From contig CM060188.1 in assembly GCA_030549335.1 (NCBI GenBank), positions 16,619,501 to 16,683,500 of the forward strand: a DNA stretch of 64,000 bases, in the 5' to 3' direction. Numbering within the stretch: position 1 is the stretch's first letter; every line of letters starts with the position of its first letter. Below the pieces are notes generated by a model that did no database searches, was not told the DNA's origin, and saw only the letters and a list, made by a program, of their open reading frames with translations. The position numbers and the translations under genes were made by a program. Shown here piece after piece: positions 60,735 through 64,000 of the stretch. Source of the DNA: Pontederia crassipes. Taxonomy: Eukaryota; Streptophyta; Magnoliopsida; Commelinales; Pontederiaceae.

Positions 60735-62396
60735 TCTTCGGATCAATGCAGCAGGTGGTAAAGGTGGTGGGTTTTGAAGGCCTGTCTGCAAAAAGCCGGA
60801 CTTTTACCAGGGACGCATGTGTCTTTGTGGCAGCACCACAGCACCGCTACAGTAAGGAGTCACATTACTCGTATCCAATTTACTCAGGCAAAGTCCCCAT
60901 CTACTGGTAGAGCCCAAGGTTGCTTTCACAAGTCTGAGTGCTGTGAACAGAAGTGGATGGTTCCGAAGGAGACTGTTACGTCCAGAATAGGACTGTTCAT
61001 ACTTTGGCAATTAGCCCGTAGAGATCCAAAGTTCGTGCCTTTGGTACGCACCACCGCATGGAACGTAATTTCTCTCACTTGCAATAATGCATTCACTCTC
61101 TCCTCCTTGTCTTCTGGTACAGAAAAAAAAAGAGTATGGTGAGTTCACTTCTCTCTGTCAGGCAGTGGAAACGTTAGTTGGCTGAGCTAGTAAAACAGCT
61201 AAGAAAGGTCATTTCATGTCTCGAGGAAGTTTCTTATTTGTCAATTTAATTTTTATTTTCATCTGACTCCAAATTAATCCGTTTTCCATGTGGGAGTTCA
61301 TCATTTCATTTCGTATGAATGGCAGTAAAAGTTACTGACTTTAAGATTACTTATGACATAGATGAGAGCTTGGCTTCCTGTGCAGTTCTTGCTGCTAATC
61401 GAAGTTAGATCTGATTAAAATCAGAATAACCTACACAGGAATTATTCATATATATATACACATATTTTCAAGATTGAGATCTGGTCAAAGATTAATTAGA
61501 ATTTGATTTGACTCTGTTTTTTTATCTGAACAAAAAGAGCAGAACTGAGTGGTGAGTGAATCAGCGACTGTGAATCTTTCGATCTGGTCCTAGCTTGCGA
61601 CCTAGGGATCCCTGAACATTGATTAAATAACAATAGATTGCGAGGAACAGATTGGCGTTTCACTTGGAATGAAAGAAGAATACAGAGTTAGAATGGAAAT
61701 GTGGGAGACATTTGTGCCAACCCTGTGGGTCATCTCACAACTGTCCCTGCGGTGTCTGCAGCATAAAAATCCCAACTTTTTAATTTATTCCTCCCCAGCA
61801 CCATGAAAACTGTGTACGTGTGTACATGCTCCCTCCTGCAACTTTACGTCACTGCCGTCACCTCATGCACGCTAGTACATTATTAATGTTTTCTTAATTA
61901 CTGTCCCATTGGCCACATCCGAATGGAGAAACAAAGTTTGGATGCCATTAAAAAAAAAAGTTCTTGGGATAAAAAAAATATTGATTCTTTACTTAAATAT
62001 TAACAATTATGAATATCCGATCCGGTAAAGCACAAAGTGTCTACTCATTCGTCATTGTTAAAGATAATAATGAATTATCAACGCAACATTTTTTCCCCTG
62101 TGCATTATTGTACTTTTAACAAAAGCTCTCCGAGTTCAAGAGCACAAGTTAATTACAGCTTAATAATGAAACAATGTTAGTTGGTAAGTGACACGTATTG
62201 GTCTGGAGATGTTTCAGATTTCAGTGGCATTAATTACGGGAGTTGTTATGTCTGTTTTCTTTATGACAAAAGAACAGGGTATAATGTCTAATTTAGAAAG
62301 AAGGGCATACAAAGGATAATTAGCCTCTCTGAAGAGAAAAAAATGAAGCAAAAATAAAAAAAGTGTTGAGTTTCTCATTTTTTTCTCTACTTGTAA
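60733..62396 (-). promoter_or_regulatory. IQD upstream region
   Basis: Non-coding DNA upstream of the IQD gene. The first few hundred bases may contain its promoter. No second gene, RNA or transposon with clear ends was recognised. Confidence 0.35.
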
Positions 62397-63005
62397 GGAT
62401 CGTTTGACAACAGGAATCAGACGTTCTAGTAAGTTCTCGTATTGTGTTAGGAAGAAGTGAAATTTGATTATGAGAATAAGGTAGTTAATGTGATAAGAAA
62501 AAGTAAATATGATGGGTTAATTTTTTGTTGGGTTTTGAAATAATAATTAATATTATAAATATAAAATATAATCTTGTTAGTAAATATAAATAAAATTAAA
62601 AATTATGTTTTAAAAAATTTCGTTAAAAAATAATTTATTTAAATTAAAAAGAAAACTCATTTTTTATAATTATATGTAGTAAAATATTATTTTTTAATAA
62701 ATTAATAAGTAAGAAAGAATATTATATTAATATATTAAAATAAATAATTTATATTTAATAAATAAATTTTTTTATAAGATATATGTATGAGAGAGAAAAT
62801 AAAAGAAAGAAAAAAAAAGCAACGACGTGAAGTTAAAAAAGAAGAAGAAAATTACAATGTTTGGACGGAAGGAAAAAGAGGTTACATGATCCTTTTTTTC
62901 TAAACTAAGTTCTAACTCGAGTTTCGCCAAATATCACATTGTTTGGCGGAATCGTGATTGAAACTAAACGGAACCAGATGCCTGATTCCAATCGTCAAAC
63001 AGCCC
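62397..63005. mobile_element. TIR element (MITE-like), about 609 bp
   Basis: The left end GGATCGTTTGACAACAGGAATCAG and the inverted right end GGGCTGTTTGACGATTGGAATCAG share a run of matching bases. The interior is AT-rich and non-coding. The target duplication is unclear, so the class is not assigned. Confidence 0.6.
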
Positions 63006-63092
63006 GTAGTGTCTCAATATTTGATTAGTTGAATTGCTCGCCTCTATAAATCAAATCCACTATAAATTATTAATAAAAATATTTATTGGCTT

Positions 63093-63172
63093 CGTTTCTA
63101 ACCACGATAACACAAGAATAACCTTATTCTCACGTTTCTTACCACGATAACACAAAAATAACCTTATTCTCA
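63093..63172. repeat. 40-bp unit repeated twice in tandem
   Basis: CGTTTCTAACCACGATAACA... at 63093-63132 is followed directly by a near-identical 40-bp unit at 63133-63172, with two mismatches by eye. Confidence 0.85.
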
Positions 63173-63467
63173 TCATTTCATCTAAACGTTCTTTTTATCT
63201 TGTGGATCTCACATGTAATGATGATAAAATTTGATATTTTCAAATTTTTAGAGAGACTAAGAATTTGATATTTTCCGTGAGGTTAAAAAATAGAACAGAG
63301 TGTGATTAAAAAAAATGTTGCATTCTAACAGGGCCATTGAGAACAAAAAAAAAAAAAATACTATTCAAAATCTGAGCAATAAGCTGATTTCATAATACAA
63401 CCAATGGAAACAGGTACTAGTTACTGGGATTTCTGGCCTCAACTTGTGTAAACTTCAGTTAAAAAAA

Positions 63468-63968
63468 GGATTATTTATATATAACTTCAACTAAATTATC
63501 GTATTTTTCGCATATAACTTCAAACTACGAGCTTATTTTTTATATCCTTAAACTATCATAATTTTTTTACTTTAGTCCTTTCGTCTAATTATGTCACATT
63601 TTCGTTAATTTTAATTTTTTTTCATTTATGAAAAGATAAAATTATCCCTTCTCCCATAACACATCAAATAATAAATATAAAAAATAAAAATAGGGAGAAG
63701 GATAATTTAATATTTTCATAAATATCAATTTTTTTGTTTACCACTTTAATCCTTAGAGTATATTTGTTATTTCATATTTTTTTAGAGGGATGGGTAATTT
63801 AGTTTTTTCATAAATGAAAAAATAAAAAATAACGAAAAACATAAGTAGACGGAAAAGCTAAAGTAAAAAAATTATGATAGTTTAGAGATAGAAAAAAAAT
63901 TAAATTCGCAGTTTGAAGTTAAATATGAAAAATCGTAATAATTTAGAACAGATTTATGAAAATAACTC
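63468..63968. mobile_element. Long-TIR non-autonomous element, about 500 bp (second copy)
   Basis: The left arm (about 63468-63570; AACTATCATAATTTTTTTAC) and the right arm (about 63866-63968; AAAAAAATTATGATAGTTTA) are inverted copies. Interior motifs (CATTTATGAAAAGATAAAATTA, AATTTAATATTTTCATAAAT) match the order in the 37108-37623 element. It is non-coding and appears to have both ends. Confidence 0.75.
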
Positions 63969-64000
63969 AAAAAAGAAAGCGTGTGTAAACTTTAAACAGA

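Noticed and set aside
60774-61142. 122-codon plus-strand frame upstream of IQD
   Set aside because: There is no homology by eye and no start context or splice support; it lies in the likely IQD promoter.

Overview
This window is nuclear DNA from a flowering plant. It has intron-rich genes with GT-AG splicing, AT-rich intergenic DNA, plant-type families (IQD, cytosolic GPDHC1, TPR-J protein, plant INO80), and many MITEs, a MULE, LINE tails and a SINE. The coding style is not grass-like. A non-grass monocot such as a Zingiberales or palm relative is a low-confidence guess. No prokaryotic, organellar or LTR-retroelement sequence was recognised.

Five protein-coding genes are supported, and every exon-exon junction was checked by hand for frame. 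(1) eRF1, the translation release factor, is + strand with an intronless CDS at 3550-4857 and probably an intron in its 5' leader. (2) Cytosolic NAD-dependent glycerol-3-phosphate dehydrogenase (GPDHC1 type) is + strand, 7814-11085, with five exons, one intron being of GC-AG type. (3) A 1706-residue protein with a long FG-rich N-terminal exon, TPR blocks and a C-terminal J domain is + strand, 15282-29986, with 11 exons. (4) The INO80 chromatin-remodelling ATPase is + strand, 42687-55431, with 22 exons and 1528 residues. (5) An IQ67-domain (IQD) calmodulin-binding protein is - strand, 57495-60068, with five exons and 449 residues. INO80 and IQD are convergent. The genes belong to unrelated housekeeping or regulatory processes and do not form a pathway. 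GPDHC1 next to the TPR-J gene matches, from memory, a close linkage in Arabidopsis (At2g41540 and At2g41520).

The remaining DNA is a transposon landscape. The clearest case is a 2866-bp Mutator-like element at 37635-40500, with inverted ends, a 10-bp target duplication and a decayed MuDR transposase. A 527-bp hAT-type element at 13557-14083 has an 8-bp duplication and carries a 30-nt C tract. A Tourist-like MITE lies at 32125-32401. Related long-TIR foldback elements lie at 32710-33545, 37108-37623 and 63468-63968, with fragments in the first kilobase. A tRNA-derived SINE sits in a GPDHC1 intron. Three insertions of one TTG-tailed (RTE-like) retroposon end lie in and just after the TPR-J gene, each with a 17-18-bp target duplication. 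L1-type LINE remnants and tails lie in introns of the TPR-J and INO80 genes.

No new multi-gene system was found. The observations most worth a second look are the nucleoporin-like FG repeats on the TPR-J protein, the GC-AG intron, the long poly-C tracts tied to transposons, the foldback element with a GC-rich core, and upstream ORFs in the INO80 leader.
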